A stretch of 64,000 bases of DNA from Lachnospiraceae bacterium (GTDB lineage Bacteria > Bacillota > Clostridia > Lachnospirales > Lachnospiraceae). This document shows, in pieces, positions 52,656 to 61,225 of this stretch; the stretch's first letter is position 1, and the number at the start of each line of letters is the position of its first letter. The translations under genes and the position numbers were made by a program. The notes under the pieces are model-generated. The model made no database searches, had not been told where the DNA came from, and worked only from the letters and a program-made list of their open reading frames with translations. The stretch spans positions 13,788-77,787 of the forward strand of contig VSNQ01000004.1 in the NCBI GenBank assembly GCA_009774395.1, in the 5' to 3' direction.

Positions 52656-52722
52656 ACCTGCTCCCATCTGTGTGTGCCATTTCACACACGAAATTATAAA
52701 TTTTTCTTTTTCCTTTTCTATC

Positions 52723-52756
52723 ATGGTAACATACAAATCTCTAAGTTATCTCTAAA
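52723..52756 (-). promoter_or_regulatory. Promoter with paired TTTAGAGA-like repeats, lipoprotein copy 1
   Basis: On the minus strand: two TTAGAGAT copies 11 bp apart (52749-52756 and 52738-52745), a 9-base gap, then TACCAT at 52723-52728 in the -10 position. This is the same layout as at 55574 and 57842, but with a weaker -10. Confidence 0.7.
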
Positions 52757-52770
52757 ATTGTGCATAAAAT

Positions 52771-52816
52771 AAAAAATAGGCAATGCTTTATAAATGTTTT
52801 AACATTACCTATTTTT
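52771..52816 (-). terminator. Hairpin terminator between the two lipoprotein genes
   Basis: AAAAATAGG (with one bulge to CAATG) pairs with CATTACCTATTTTT; there are T-tracts on both strands. It lies downstream of the copy 2 gene. The 344 bases between its stop (53160) and this hairpin hold no credible gene. Confidence 0.6.
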
Positions 52817-53159
52817 AAGATATCCTATTCTTTTATACAGTTCCTTATTACAAAAAGCATCATAAAATCATATTAATACAATTGCTTTTTTACAAAAATT
52901 TATCTTTTTCTGCTTATCCCCTTTCTTTTTCCACCTTATTGCACGGTGTACCTCACTTCCAACATTGGATATCTGCTCCCCTATCGGCATTCTATACCAA
53001 CTTAGGTTATAATCCATTTTTTCACTACTCCCAAAATCTTCTCTCTTGCTATTGGATCTGCAACATACCTGCCAACTCCAGGATATCCTACCTCTCTATT
53101 CCGAGGTGGATTTAGAAGTAATCACATACCCAACATTTATTTTCCATATTTATTTTGAC

Positions 53160-55535
53160 TTACTCTGCCATATAAATCGCCACACTATCCGCTATCGCTT
53201 TTACTGCTGCATCAATACTCTGGCTGCCGTCTAGGTATTTTGCGCCTTCTTTAAGCACAGCTTCCTCCAACACGGTATCTTGTAAATAGGGTGTATCCGA
53301 CTGCGCTATCCAATCCTTTAGCTGCTGTTTCGTCGTGTCCTCCAGCCAATAGACACTCCATATCAGATTCTTCCCTTCCCTGTCTGTGCCGCCATATGAC
53401 ATATATGCCCCATTTTGTTCTGCTATTCTCTCCTGCATTTCTTCTGTTGGCTGCAAACTGCTTTCAAATGCCTTTTGATTTACTGGAAATCCATGGTGTG
53501 TCATTTTCTGCACTTCCTCACCCAACAGTGTCTGCAAAAATAGAACTGCTTCGTCACGATGCTTCGTCGCTGCGTTAATTCCCGTTAGCGTAATGGGATA
53601 ATAAATGTTCTTTCCCTGTCCATTCAGCCGCTCCACATGAGTGTCCTCATATCCCTCAATCTTTGACTGTGAAAAAACACTTGCAAAATCATCCATATTT
53701 CCTATCATACCGCAAGCCAGCTTCGTTGCACCTGAAATATAATCAAAATCCCCTATTGCAAGAAAAGAATCGTGTTCTTCATATGTACATCCGTATTCTT
53801 CCATATAAAAAGTATCCAAATCTTGATACTGTTTGACTGCTTCTTGCGGCGTACCGTTTATCTGCGCATCATAAATCCGCTTTGTCTGCAATAAAAATGT
53901 TTTCAGGCTTTCTTCATCAATTTTGCTGTTCTCCTGTATCCACATTGGTGCGCATACGGAGAAAAACTTTCTTAAAATTCCTGTTTCCGAACATATATTT
54001 ATTAAGTCAGCCTCCGGATATTTCTGTCGTGCGGCTTCAAAGATATCTGCAAGGCTTTGATAGTCATTGACACTTTGTACAATCTCTTGACTGCCTTCGA
54101 TAAAAGGAAGCCGAAACTCTGCGGGCATCATATATAGACTGTTCTCCTGATAGAATGGTTTTACCAGATTTTCCAGCAGTCCTTCTTTCTTTTCCAAATC
54201 CTCTGCTACGCCACCGATATCCATTAGGATTCCTTTCTCTATATAAGAACGATATGGCATTTTGTCCAATATCAATATATCAGGACCGCTGTCGTCCATT
54301 AATTCTGTACTTAGCTTTTTCAGCGCATCTTCTCTGGTAACGCCCTCGCTCTCCAATCCGATTTCATAGGAAATATAAACATCTGGATTTGCTGTTTGAA
54401 AAGCAGTGATCGCCTGCCGCACGGTATCGTTTTCCTCAAGGCTGTAGACAGTCAGTTTATCAGCAGGGAGGGCAGAAACAGCAGCGTCATAGATAAATTT
54501 CATAATTTTACCGTCTGAAAAAAATACAAAGAATGCTTCATTCGATAAAAATGCCGCTGTCTTCACATAGTGTGACGGATCGCCAAGCACAGACAACCCG
54601 CCATCAATCACCTGCTCTACCAGACTGCCGCCGATGACATGACGGTGCAGCCCCTTCTCTCCTGCCAGATAGACAATATTTTCCTCTCCGCCAAATAAAT
54701 ATACATTATAACCGTTGCCGTAGTCCCGAATACCGCCATAATTATCCCGAAGAAATGCCTGTAAAACAGCATCTTCCACAAAGGAATTCGTTTCAATATT
54801 GTACAAATAAACATCTTTACCCGTCACGCAAATTAGGATATTATTCTGACAGCAGTTTAGATACCTTATTCCATTTTCCACGGAAACTACTTCTTTGTAA
54901 GTTCCGTCAGATGTGTTAATTTCATAGATTTTTCCATTGGTAATTCCCGCAAAAAGCCTGCCGTTATCTGTAAAACAAAAACCTCCAACAGCGTGGTCTT
55001 GCGGCAAATCCATATCAAATTGCAAAATGCTGCCATCCGCTGCCGCCAAAAGATAATGCGTTTGAAAAATAGTTTCTTGTGTTTCCTCTTCTTCATTATC
55101 CGGATATTGATAATAAGATATTACAGCTGTACCTTCCGTGGATATTGCTGCTTCCCGAACAATATAGGATTCCTCGGATTCCATAATCGGCTTATAACAG
55201 CTTAATTGCTCCTGTTCCCAGCTTTCGCCATTATCCTTAGAAACATATCCTCCCGACCAGTCGTCCAGCAAAATAAGGTTGTCATCGGTTGCTTTTTGAA
55301 ATTGAATATTTCCCCAGTTTTCCAGAGTCAGCACATTTTTCTCTACATAACGTCCCATTCCTGTGCTGGTACTCTCATCTGCTCCAATAGATTCTCCTGC
55401 TCGAATTGCAGACGAATCCGCCACTGTGTTAGATTCTTCCTGCAGTGTATCTTCTATATTAGAAGCACAACCCGTTACTGCCAAGAAAAACACTGCAGCG
55501 CATAGTGCCCGCGCCGCACAAATCTGCTTTTTCAT
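53160..55535 (-). CDS. Lipoprotein: propeller-like domain joined to ABC-type solute-binding domain (copy 2)
   Basis: 791 residues. Lipobox VTGC (Cys23) follows the signal peptide. It has the same layout as the product of 50259: GMGRYVEK, an Asp-box-like DNGESWEQ, propeller-like repeats (LFAGITNGKIYEIN), then a solute-binding domain from KLTVYSLEENDTVRQAI. The two proteins end almost identically (SIDAAVKAI then SVAIYMAE in this copy and KVAIYMAE in copy 1) and clearly arose by tandem duplication, though much of the propeller has diverged. No ABC transporter genes follow, so transport is doubtful; sensing of a ligand is more likely. A strong TTTAGAGA promoter lies upstream. Confidence 0.83.
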   Translation of the reverse strand: MKKQICAARALCAAVFFLAVTGCASNIEDTLQEESNTVADSSAIRAGESIGADESTSTGMGRYVEKNVLTLENWGNIQFQKATDDNLILLDDWSGGYVSKDNGESWEQEQLSCYKPIMESEESYIVREAAISTEGTAVISYYQYPDNEEEETQETIFQTHYLLAAADGSILQFDMDLPQDHAVGGFCFTDNGRLFAGITNGKIYEINTSDGTYKEVVSVENGIRYLNCCQNNILICVTGKDVYLYNIETNSFVEDAVLQAFLRDNYGGIRDYGNGYNVYLFGGEENIVYLAGEKGLHRHVIGGSLVEQVIDGGLSVLGDPSHYVKTAAFLSNEAFFVFFSDGKIMKFIYDAAVSALPADKLTVYSLEENDTVRQAITAFQTANPDVYISYEIGLESEGVTREDALKKLSTELMDDSGPDILILDKMPYRSYIEKGILMDIGGVAEDLEKKEGLLENLVKPFYQENSLYMMPAEFRLPFIEGSQEIVQSVNDYQSLADIFEAARQKYPEADLINICSETGILRKFFSVCAPMWIQENSKIDEESLKTFLLQTKRIYDAQINGTPQEAVKQYQDLDTFYMEEYGCTYEEHDSFLAIGDFDYISGATKLACGMIGNMDDFASVFSQSKIEGYEDTHVERLNGQGKNIYYPITLTGINAATKHRDEAVLFLQTLLGEEVQKMTHHGFPVNQKAFESSLQPTEEMQERIAEQNGAYMSYGGTDREGKNLIWSVYWLEDTTKQQLKDWIAQSDTPYLQDTVLEEAVLKEGAKYLDGSQSIDAAVKAIADSVAIYMAE

Positions 55536-55573
55536 ACATATTCGTTCCCTTCTTTAATGAATTGTTTTAATCA

Positions 55574-55607
55574 ATTATAACAAAGAAATCTCTAAACAAT
55601 CTCTAAA
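55574..55607 (-). promoter_or_regulatory. Promoter with paired TTTAGAGA repeats, lipoprotein copy 2
   Basis: On the minus strand: TTTAGAGA at 55600-55607 and again at 55589-55596 (11 bp apart), then 9 bases, then a perfect TATAAT at 55574-55579. The spacing is identical to the two-component promoter. Confidence 0.8.
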
Positions 55608-55653
55608 AAGAAGGACTGGTTCATATTTGTGTAAATCTTATTATGTATTCGTA

Positions 55654-57528
55654 TTATTCTACCATATCCAACAATTTCTCCGTAATATCCGCCATATTTG
55701 AGGATACCTGCTTTGTATTGTGTGAAATTTTAACGTTTTCTTCCACAACATGGGAAATCCTTCCAATTTGACTAACTGCATGGGATACGATATCGACATT
55801 CTGGCGCACCATATTGGTGATTTCCTCTACATCATGGCTTGCTTTCTCAATATTTTCTACCACAATGCCAAATGCCTCTACCGTCTGATCGGTAATTTCC
55901 TTTCCGCTTTCCACCGCGTTAATGGAATTGGTAATTAAATCATTTGTTTCCTTAGCAGCCTGCGCACTTCTCGCCGCAAGTTCCCCGACCTGCGTCGCTA
56001 CTACTGCAAAGCCTTTTCCCATATCGCCTGCTCTTGCCGCCTCGATAGACGCATTTAGAGAAAGCATATTCGTCTGTTGTGCAATCGAATTAATTTCTCC
56101 GATAATCTTCTCAATCGCAATCGACATATCGCTAATCTTCTGCATAGATTCCTTGAGCAGTTCCATACGTGACTGTGTCTGTAATATTTTCTCTGATGTG
56201 TTTTCTGTTGTCCGTGTAACATTCTCTGTCGCACTAACACTGTTATTTAATTCCTGTGTAAGCTGCGTCATGGTCTGTTTTAAATCTTCTACAGCTTTTT
56301 CCTGCTCTCCTGTTCCATTGTAAATATGATCTGCATTTTCTAATGTTTCGCCCGATACATAATTTAAATCCTTGCAGGCACTCTTTACATTTTTAATCAG
56401 ACTGAGATTGTTTTCCATATCCTCTTTCTGCTGCGCGATAAGTTTCTCATTTTCTTTCATGCTCTGTGTAATGCTTTCTACCATTTTGTTAATACTGTCT
56501 GAAAGCATTGTAAATTCAGGATTCCCTTGCTCATTTATTATAATACCAAAATTTCCCTCTGCTATCTGCTTCATTGCATTAGAAATTCTGTTAATACCCT
56601 GTACAATTTTATCATCCACCATGCGGTTAATCATCAGCAGCAATATACCAAAAATTAGCAGCAGGCTAAACGATACTACAAGGGTTTGATCTCTGCGTTC
56701 TGCATAATACTCATTTGCTGGCAGAAACGTTCCGATAATTTTTCCGTTATATTCTTCCATTACATAATACCCTCGTGTACCGTTAATCACCGCTTTTCCA
56801 TCACCAACAAGATTCTGCGGAAATCCTGCTGCAGATGCGCTCGTCCCGATAAGTGACGCATCCTGATGTGCCAATATTTCCCCTGTTTGGGCATCAATAG
56901 CAAATATATATCCCTTGTTACCATATTCTATATCTTTTAATACAACAGAAAGTTCCGTACCTGCAAGCATCTGCTCCAAAACTTCAGGCCGCACACCAAC
57001 CTGCACAAACCCTTTTGCATCTGTCCGCGCCACACCGATATACTGCATTACAACGCCCTCTGCAACATTGACCTGTGGCTCCTGCGCAATTTCAATTGTA
57101 GGATCATCTACAATCACCATAAAAGCGTTCGACTGATCACCGCTTTTCATATCAAATCCTATATAATCACGAATCGAACTGCTTACAATAATTCCTTTCT
57201 CATCAATAATGTGCAGCTCATTCACCTTTAACCTGTCTTTAATTTGTTCAAGTTTCTCCATATTGCCATAAATTGACTTATCTGCTGCCAGCATATCGGC
57301 AAAAGCTCTTGTTTTTGCAAGGTTATCCTCACTTAAATTTTCTGTCAGCCTATCAATATTTTCCTCGTTCATAGCCAACTTTTCTTTAACCTCTTGCAGT
57401 TTATTATGGCTGCTCTTTGTATTACTTTTCTGATTAATTATCGTCTGTAATACAAAAATAGACGTAATTGTAACAATCAGCGCCACCAGCATATAGCAAA
57501 AAAGACGTTGTGTAAAAATTTTTTTCAT
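55654..57528 (-). CDS. Methyl-accepting chemotaxis protein
   Basis: 624 residues. One membrane helix is near the N-terminus (LFCYMLVALIVTITSIFVL) and a second near 290 (SFSLLLIFGILLLM). Between them is a Cache-type extracellular sensor (KGYIFAIDAQTGEILAHQD). A HAMP region follows, then the cytoplasmic signalling hairpin with NMLSLNASIEAARAGD and GFAVVATQVGELAARS. It senses a small molecule outside and controls CheA. It lies between the lipoprotein genes and the two-component system; it does not carry the TTTAGAGA promoter. Whether the solute-binding lipoproteins present ligands to it is conjecture. Confidence 0.95.
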   Translation of the reverse strand: MKKIFTQRLFCYMLVALIVTITSIFVLQTIINQKSNTKSSHNKLQEVKEKLAMNEENIDRLTENLSEDNLAKTRAFADMLAADKSIYGNMEKLEQIKDRLKVNELHIIDEKGIIVSSSIRDYIGFDMKSGDQSNAFMVIVDDPTIEIAQEPQVNVAEGVVMQYIGVARTDAKGFVQVGVRPEVLEQMLAGTELSVVLKDIEYGNKGYIFAIDAQTGEILAHQDASLIGTSASAAGFPQNLVGDGKAVINGTRGYYVMEEYNGKIIGTFLPANEYYAERRDQTLVVSFSLLLIFGILLLMINRMVDDKIVQGINRISNAMKQIAEGNFGIIINEQGNPEFTMLSDSINKMVESITQSMKENEKLIAQQKEDMENNLSLIKNVKSACKDLNYVSGETLENADHIYNGTGEQEKAVEDLKQTMTQLTQELNNSVSATENVTRTTENTSEKILQTQSRMELLKESMQKISDMSIAIEKIIGEINSIAQQTNMLSLNASIEAARAGDMGKGFAVVATQVGELAARSAQAAKETNDLITNSINAVESGKEITDQTVEAFGIVVENIEKASHDVEEITNMVRQNVDIVSHAVSQIGRISHVVEENVKISHNTKQVSSNMADITEKLLDMVE

Positions 57529-57841
57529 GGTTTTACTCCTTTTCTCGTATTATGTTATTCTATAACTCTTTTGGTAAATACTTACACCATTATATCTTCT
57601 CTTACACAAATCGGCAAGCTTTTTTACTAAAATAGTTATTAGACAGCCTCGCTAAACGTTACAATTCACACCAACGCCAGATATTGCACCAATTTACGAA
57701 CATTCGGTGTGAATTATAACAGATTTTACACACAAAATACTAAAGTGCAAGCATTTTGGCGCATAATTCCCACTACTTTGGCGCGGGTGTGAAAAGTAAT
57801 CGCGAAACTGCAATGAAAGAAAACGAATTCAATTTAATGTT

Positions 57842-57875
57842 TTTAGAGAATCTTTAGAGAAAACTATGTTATAAT
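57842..57875 (+). promoter_or_regulatory. Promoter with paired TTTAGAGA repeats, two-component operon
   Basis: TTTAGAGA at 57842-57849 and 57853-57860 (11 bp apart), then 9 bases, then TATAAT at 57870-57875. OmpR-family regulators bind such direct repeats over the -35 region. Upstream, an inverted repeat AATTCACACC (near 57663) and GGTGTGAATT (near 57706) may be another site. Autoregulation is inferred. Confidence 0.8.
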
Positions 57876-57911
57876 GAAATATTGATAAAAACCGATAGGA
57901 GGACAGCAAAA

Positions 57912-58586
57912 ATGCGTATTTTACTTGCGGAAGATGATGAAAACTTAAATAAAACATTGACAGAACGGCTGCGTTCTAAAGGTTTCGACGTAGATTCCTG
58001 CCTTGACGGCGATGAAGCTTTGTACTATGCCAGCCAAAATATTCATGATGTTATTTTGCTCGATCGAATGCTTCCTTATATGGATGGAACCAAAATTTTA
58101 GCACAGTTAAGGAACAGCGAAATAACCATACCAATTATATTTATAACAGCACTCGGCTCACTAAGCGACAAAGTAACTGGATTAAACTCTGGCGCCGACG
58201 ACTATCTCGTAAAACCTTTTGAATTTGATGAACTGCTGGCGCGGATTCAATGCGTTACCAGGCGCTCTCCTATGCTAAGTATGTCAAAAACTTTACAATT
58301 ACTAGATATCACCTACAACATGGACAACGATACCCTTACCGGTCCAGAACGAAGCTGTTCTCTATCCAAACGGGAAGGCGCTTTATTGGAGGCATTTTTA
58401 CGCAATCCCAATCAAACCATTCAGCGGGATACACTTTTGTTAAAAGTCTGGGGCCCTGAAAGTGACGTAGAAACCGGAAATCTTGACAATTATATCCACT
58501 TCCTTAGACGCCGGCTAAAGACTGTCGGAAGCCATCTTGTACTAAAAACTATACGTGGTGTGGGATATTGTATTCAATCGGAATAG
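57912..58586 (+). CDS. OmpR/PhoB-family response regulator
   Basis: 224 residues from ATG 57912, with AGGAGG 9 bases upstream (the frame extends 10 codons further). Receiver domain: acidic pocket AEDDE, phosphoacceptor Asp51 in VILLDRMLP, Thr in FITALG, Lys in YLVKPF. The C-terminal winged-helix DNA-binding domain contains SKREGALLEAFLRNPNQTI and TIRGVGYCI. The kinase gene starts 10 bases later. The three similar promoters in this region suggest it controls itself and the two lipoprotein genes. Confidence 0.96.
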   Translation: MRILLAEDDENLNKTLTERLRSKGFDVDSCLDGDEALYYASQNIHDVILLDRMLPYMDGTKILAQLRNSEITIPIIFITALGSLSDKVTGLNSGADDYLVKPFEFDELLARIQCVTRRSPMLSMSKTLQLLDITYNMDNDTLTGPERSCSLSKREGALLEAFLRNPNQTIQRDTLLLKVWGPESDVETGNLDNYIHFLRRRLKTVGSHLVLKTIRGVGYCIQSE

Positions 58587-58595
58587 GAATCCATT

Positions 58596-59912
58596 ATGTT
58601 TCAGAAAATAAGACTGCGCCTAACGCTTCTAAGCGGCGGCATTACTACCCTAATATTAATTATAATGACTTTGGGATACTTATACACTTCCGAAAAAAAT
58701 TTAATGCAGAATCGAATTTTTTCGTGGCAAAGCGACGTTTCTTCCATTGCCTTTAATCTGGAACAGCAGACGGTTATTACCCATACATGGTTAGCTAACC
58801 TTGAAGCTGGCGGCAATTATTATGTTTCTATTTTAGATAACAACACACCTTTTTTGTTTAATGACCGGATGAACGACACTGCATTTCACGATTTAGTAAC
58901 AGATGCATGGGCATATTATTATGAAAACGGCGGCGCTCTGCCTGAAAATACCATTTCCTACCGCAGCCGCTACAAAACTTTTTTATTAAAAAAAGAACAG
59001 TCTTACTATTGTTTTGTCATTACATTGGACAAAGAAAACGTTTCCGAAAATTCCACGCTGAAACTGCTGTTAATTGCACCGCTTCGTAATATTCAGCATC
59101 AGATTTTCCAGCAAAGGCTGGTTTTTATGGGAATTATTTTTATGGCTCTTGCAGCAATATGGCTGTTCTCATGGTTTTTTACAGGAAAATTGTTGTTTCC
59201 TATTGAAGAAAACCGCAAAAAGCAGAATCAATTTGTTGCAGCAGCTTCTCATGAACTGCGCACACCGCTTGCCGTAATTCTATCGTGCACGGAAGCAATG
59301 CTGGAAAAACCAGATATTGAACCGTTTGCCCACGATTTATCCACTGTAAAAAGTGAAGCACTGCGTATGTCCTCCTTAATTCAAGATTTGCTGACGCTTT
59401 CCAGCCGCGACGCAAACCACTTTCCCATACAGAAAGCATCCACGGAACTGGACACGCTGCTATTAGATGCCTATGAAGCATTCGAAGCAATGGCGCATAC
59501 CAAACAGTTAAAAATATCAGTAACGCTGCCGGAAGACATCATTCCGCCATGCAATTGCGATAAACAGCGTATTTATCAAGTAATCGCGATACTGCTGCAC
59601 AATGCAATCAGTTATACACCCAACGGCGGTAAAATCACACTTGCACTAACGATGCAGGAGAAATATTTTGCGCTGTCAATTTCTGACACAGGTGTCGGTA
59701 TTCCTGACGAAGAAAAAGAGAAGATTTTTGACCGCTTCTACCGCAGCGAAAAATCCCGAAGCACCAAAGGGCATTTCGGGTTAGGATTATCGATCGCTTA
59801 TGAAATCGTTGCTGCGCATCATGGAACGATACGTGTATACGACAATGAAAGTGGGGGGGCAACATTTGCTGTGCGACTACCGATATGTTATACGAAACGT
59901 CGAAAAGACTGA
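58596..59912 (+). CDS. Sensor histidine kinase
   Basis: 438 residues. Membrane helices are near 10-30 and 172-197, with an extracellular sensor of about 140 residues between them that I cannot assign. His219 (AASHELRTP) is the phosphorylation site. The ATPase domain has N-box ILLHNAISYTPNGG, SDTGVGIP and GLGLSIAYEIV. It partners the response regulator upstream. The final codons overlap a perfect 11-bp hairpin. Confidence 0.96.
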   Translation: MFQKIRLRLTLLSGGITTLILIIMTLGYLYTSEKNLMQNRIFSWQSDVSSIAFNLEQQTVITHTWLANLEAGGNYYVSILDNNTPFLFNDRMNDTAFHDLVTDAWAYYYENGGALPENTISYRSRYKTFLLKKEQSYYCFVITLDKENVSENSTLKLLLIAPLRNIQHQIFQQRLVFMGIIFMALAAIWLFSWFFTGKLLFPIEENRKKQNQFVAAASHELRTPLAVILSCTEAMLEKPDIEPFAHDLSTVKSEALRMSSLIQDLLTLSSRDANHFPIQKASTELDTLLLDAYEAFEAMAHTKQLKISVTLPEDIIPPCNCDKQRIYQVIAILLHNAISYTPNGGKITLALTMQEKYFALSISDTGVGIPDEEKEKIFDRFYRSEKSRSTKGHFGLGLSIAYEIVAAHHGTIRVYDNESGGATFAVRLPICYTKRRKD

Positions 59913-59920
59913 CGTTTCGT
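59892..59920. terminator. Hairpin at the end of the kinase gene
   Basis: ACGAAACGTC and GACGTTTCGT form a perfect 10-bp stem with a 9-base loop, overlapping the kinase stop codon in the short gap to the converging DUF4272 gene. There is no T-tract, so it may slow or block transcription from both sides rather than be a classic terminator. Confidence 0.5.
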
Positions 59921-59962
59921 ACAACAACATACTTACAGCCGCACTAAGGAAATTTGCCCGAT

Positions 59963-61195
59963 TTATGTATTTGGCTGCACTTCATCCCAATCTGTAATTC
60001 CGTCGGCGCCAACCAACCAATTCAGTGCATAATGCCATTCATAGACTACAGATCCATTTACCGCCGTTATTTCTTTCTCATTTATTCTTGCATCCACACA
60101 TGCCCAATCATAGCGCAGCATTAAATCCTGCATATCCAGAAGTTCTTCCTTGCTTCTTAACTGCGCCGCCTGCATCAAACTGTCAAAATCGTTATTCCAT
60201 AAAATTGCACCAATTTCAGACGCACTGCATATCTCAACAGGCTCGCCGATTTCCATTAACGACAACGCCCACAATAGAACAGCACAGCACTCATATTTCC
60301 AGTTAAATTGGCTATGGTTTTCCTCACTATCCAGTTCTCCTGACAGATAGGCACGTTCTCTATCCGACAGCCAATTCCAAACATCGTAACGGTTATCTAA
60401 CTCCTCCATCATCTCCTCTGCCATTTTCTCTGGTTCTTCATACTGTCCGCTGATAAAAACTTCTGAACACACACTCGCTGCAAATACCGCCGCAAGCCTA
60501 CGAACGATTTCCTCTTTCGCTGGTATCTTACATTCACTCTCAAATACAAATGCTTTTAAATGCTCTATACAAGGAATATTTTTTTCCTTACAGATTGCAA
60601 TGGAACGTTCTTTGCGGTCTATATCCGCCTGTGTTTCTTCTCCTCTTTCCCTATCTAAAATCGTGCCATCGGACTCTGGATAAAACGAATCAAACGCCGT
60701 TTCCCCCTCTATCGAAATCAAAAGCTTTCCATTATAATGAAACAGTGACATATTGGGGGTCAAAACAAATCCTGTTATCGCTTGTGCAAGCTGAAAAATC
60801 AGATCTATCAATACCTTTCTTCGTTCTGTATTATCATCCATTTGAAATTCAATACCAATAATACAGTTAAATATTGTTATCTGCTTTAAAATCATTTTAT
60901 TAAGCGTTTGATCTTCAAGCTCTGCCTGTGAAAAGTAATGCGCCATACCCATTGCCTGCGGTATGGTTTCATCTGGATCTGTCATAAGGTTAAATTTTAT
61001 CGTTGTATGATCTTTTAGCAAAATTTCATAATGTTCCTTATCTATCTGCAAAAAACGCTCTGTTGCATTGATAAATACTTCTTGAATATATTCCGGAATT
61101 TTGCGAATTCCATTTACTCCATTGCACGCATATAGCGTTAACACTGCATCCTGCCATTGTTGTTCTTCTTTTTTCTTTTTTCTAAAAAGTCCCAT
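59963..61195 (-). CDS. DUF4272 domain protein
   Basis: 410 residues. MGLFRKKKKEE is a basic start. A first domain of about 190 residues is followed by the DUF4272 region (RKERSIAICKEKNIPCIEHLKAF, then LSDRERAYLSG and the YECCAVLLWAL segment). The family is widespread and uncharacterised. No signal or membrane helix. It converges on the kinase gene and follows the GH2 gene by about 30 bases, so it may share a transcript with it. Confidence 0.82.
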   Translation of the reverse strand: MGLFRKKKKEEQQWQDAVLTLYACNGVNGIRKIPEYIQEVFINATERFLQIDKEHYEILLKDHTTIKFNLMTDPDETIPQAMGMAHYFSQAELEDQTLNKMILKQITIFNCIIGIEFQMDDNTERRKVLIDLIFQLAQAITGFVLTPNMSLFHYNGKLLISIEGETAFDSFYPESDGTILDRERGEETQADIDRKERSIAICKEKNIPCIEHLKAFVFESECKIPAKEEIVRRLAAVFAASVCSEVFISGQYEEPEKMAEEMMEELDNRYDVWNWLSDRERAYLSGELDSEENHSQFNWKYECCAVLLWALSLMEIGEPVEICSASEIGAILWNNDFDSLMQAAQLRSKEELLDMQDLMLRYDWACVDARINEKEITAVNGSVVYEWHYALNWLVGADGITDWDEVQPNT

Positions 61196-61225
61196 TGATT
61201 TTCTCCTTTATCTTTTCGCCATTCT

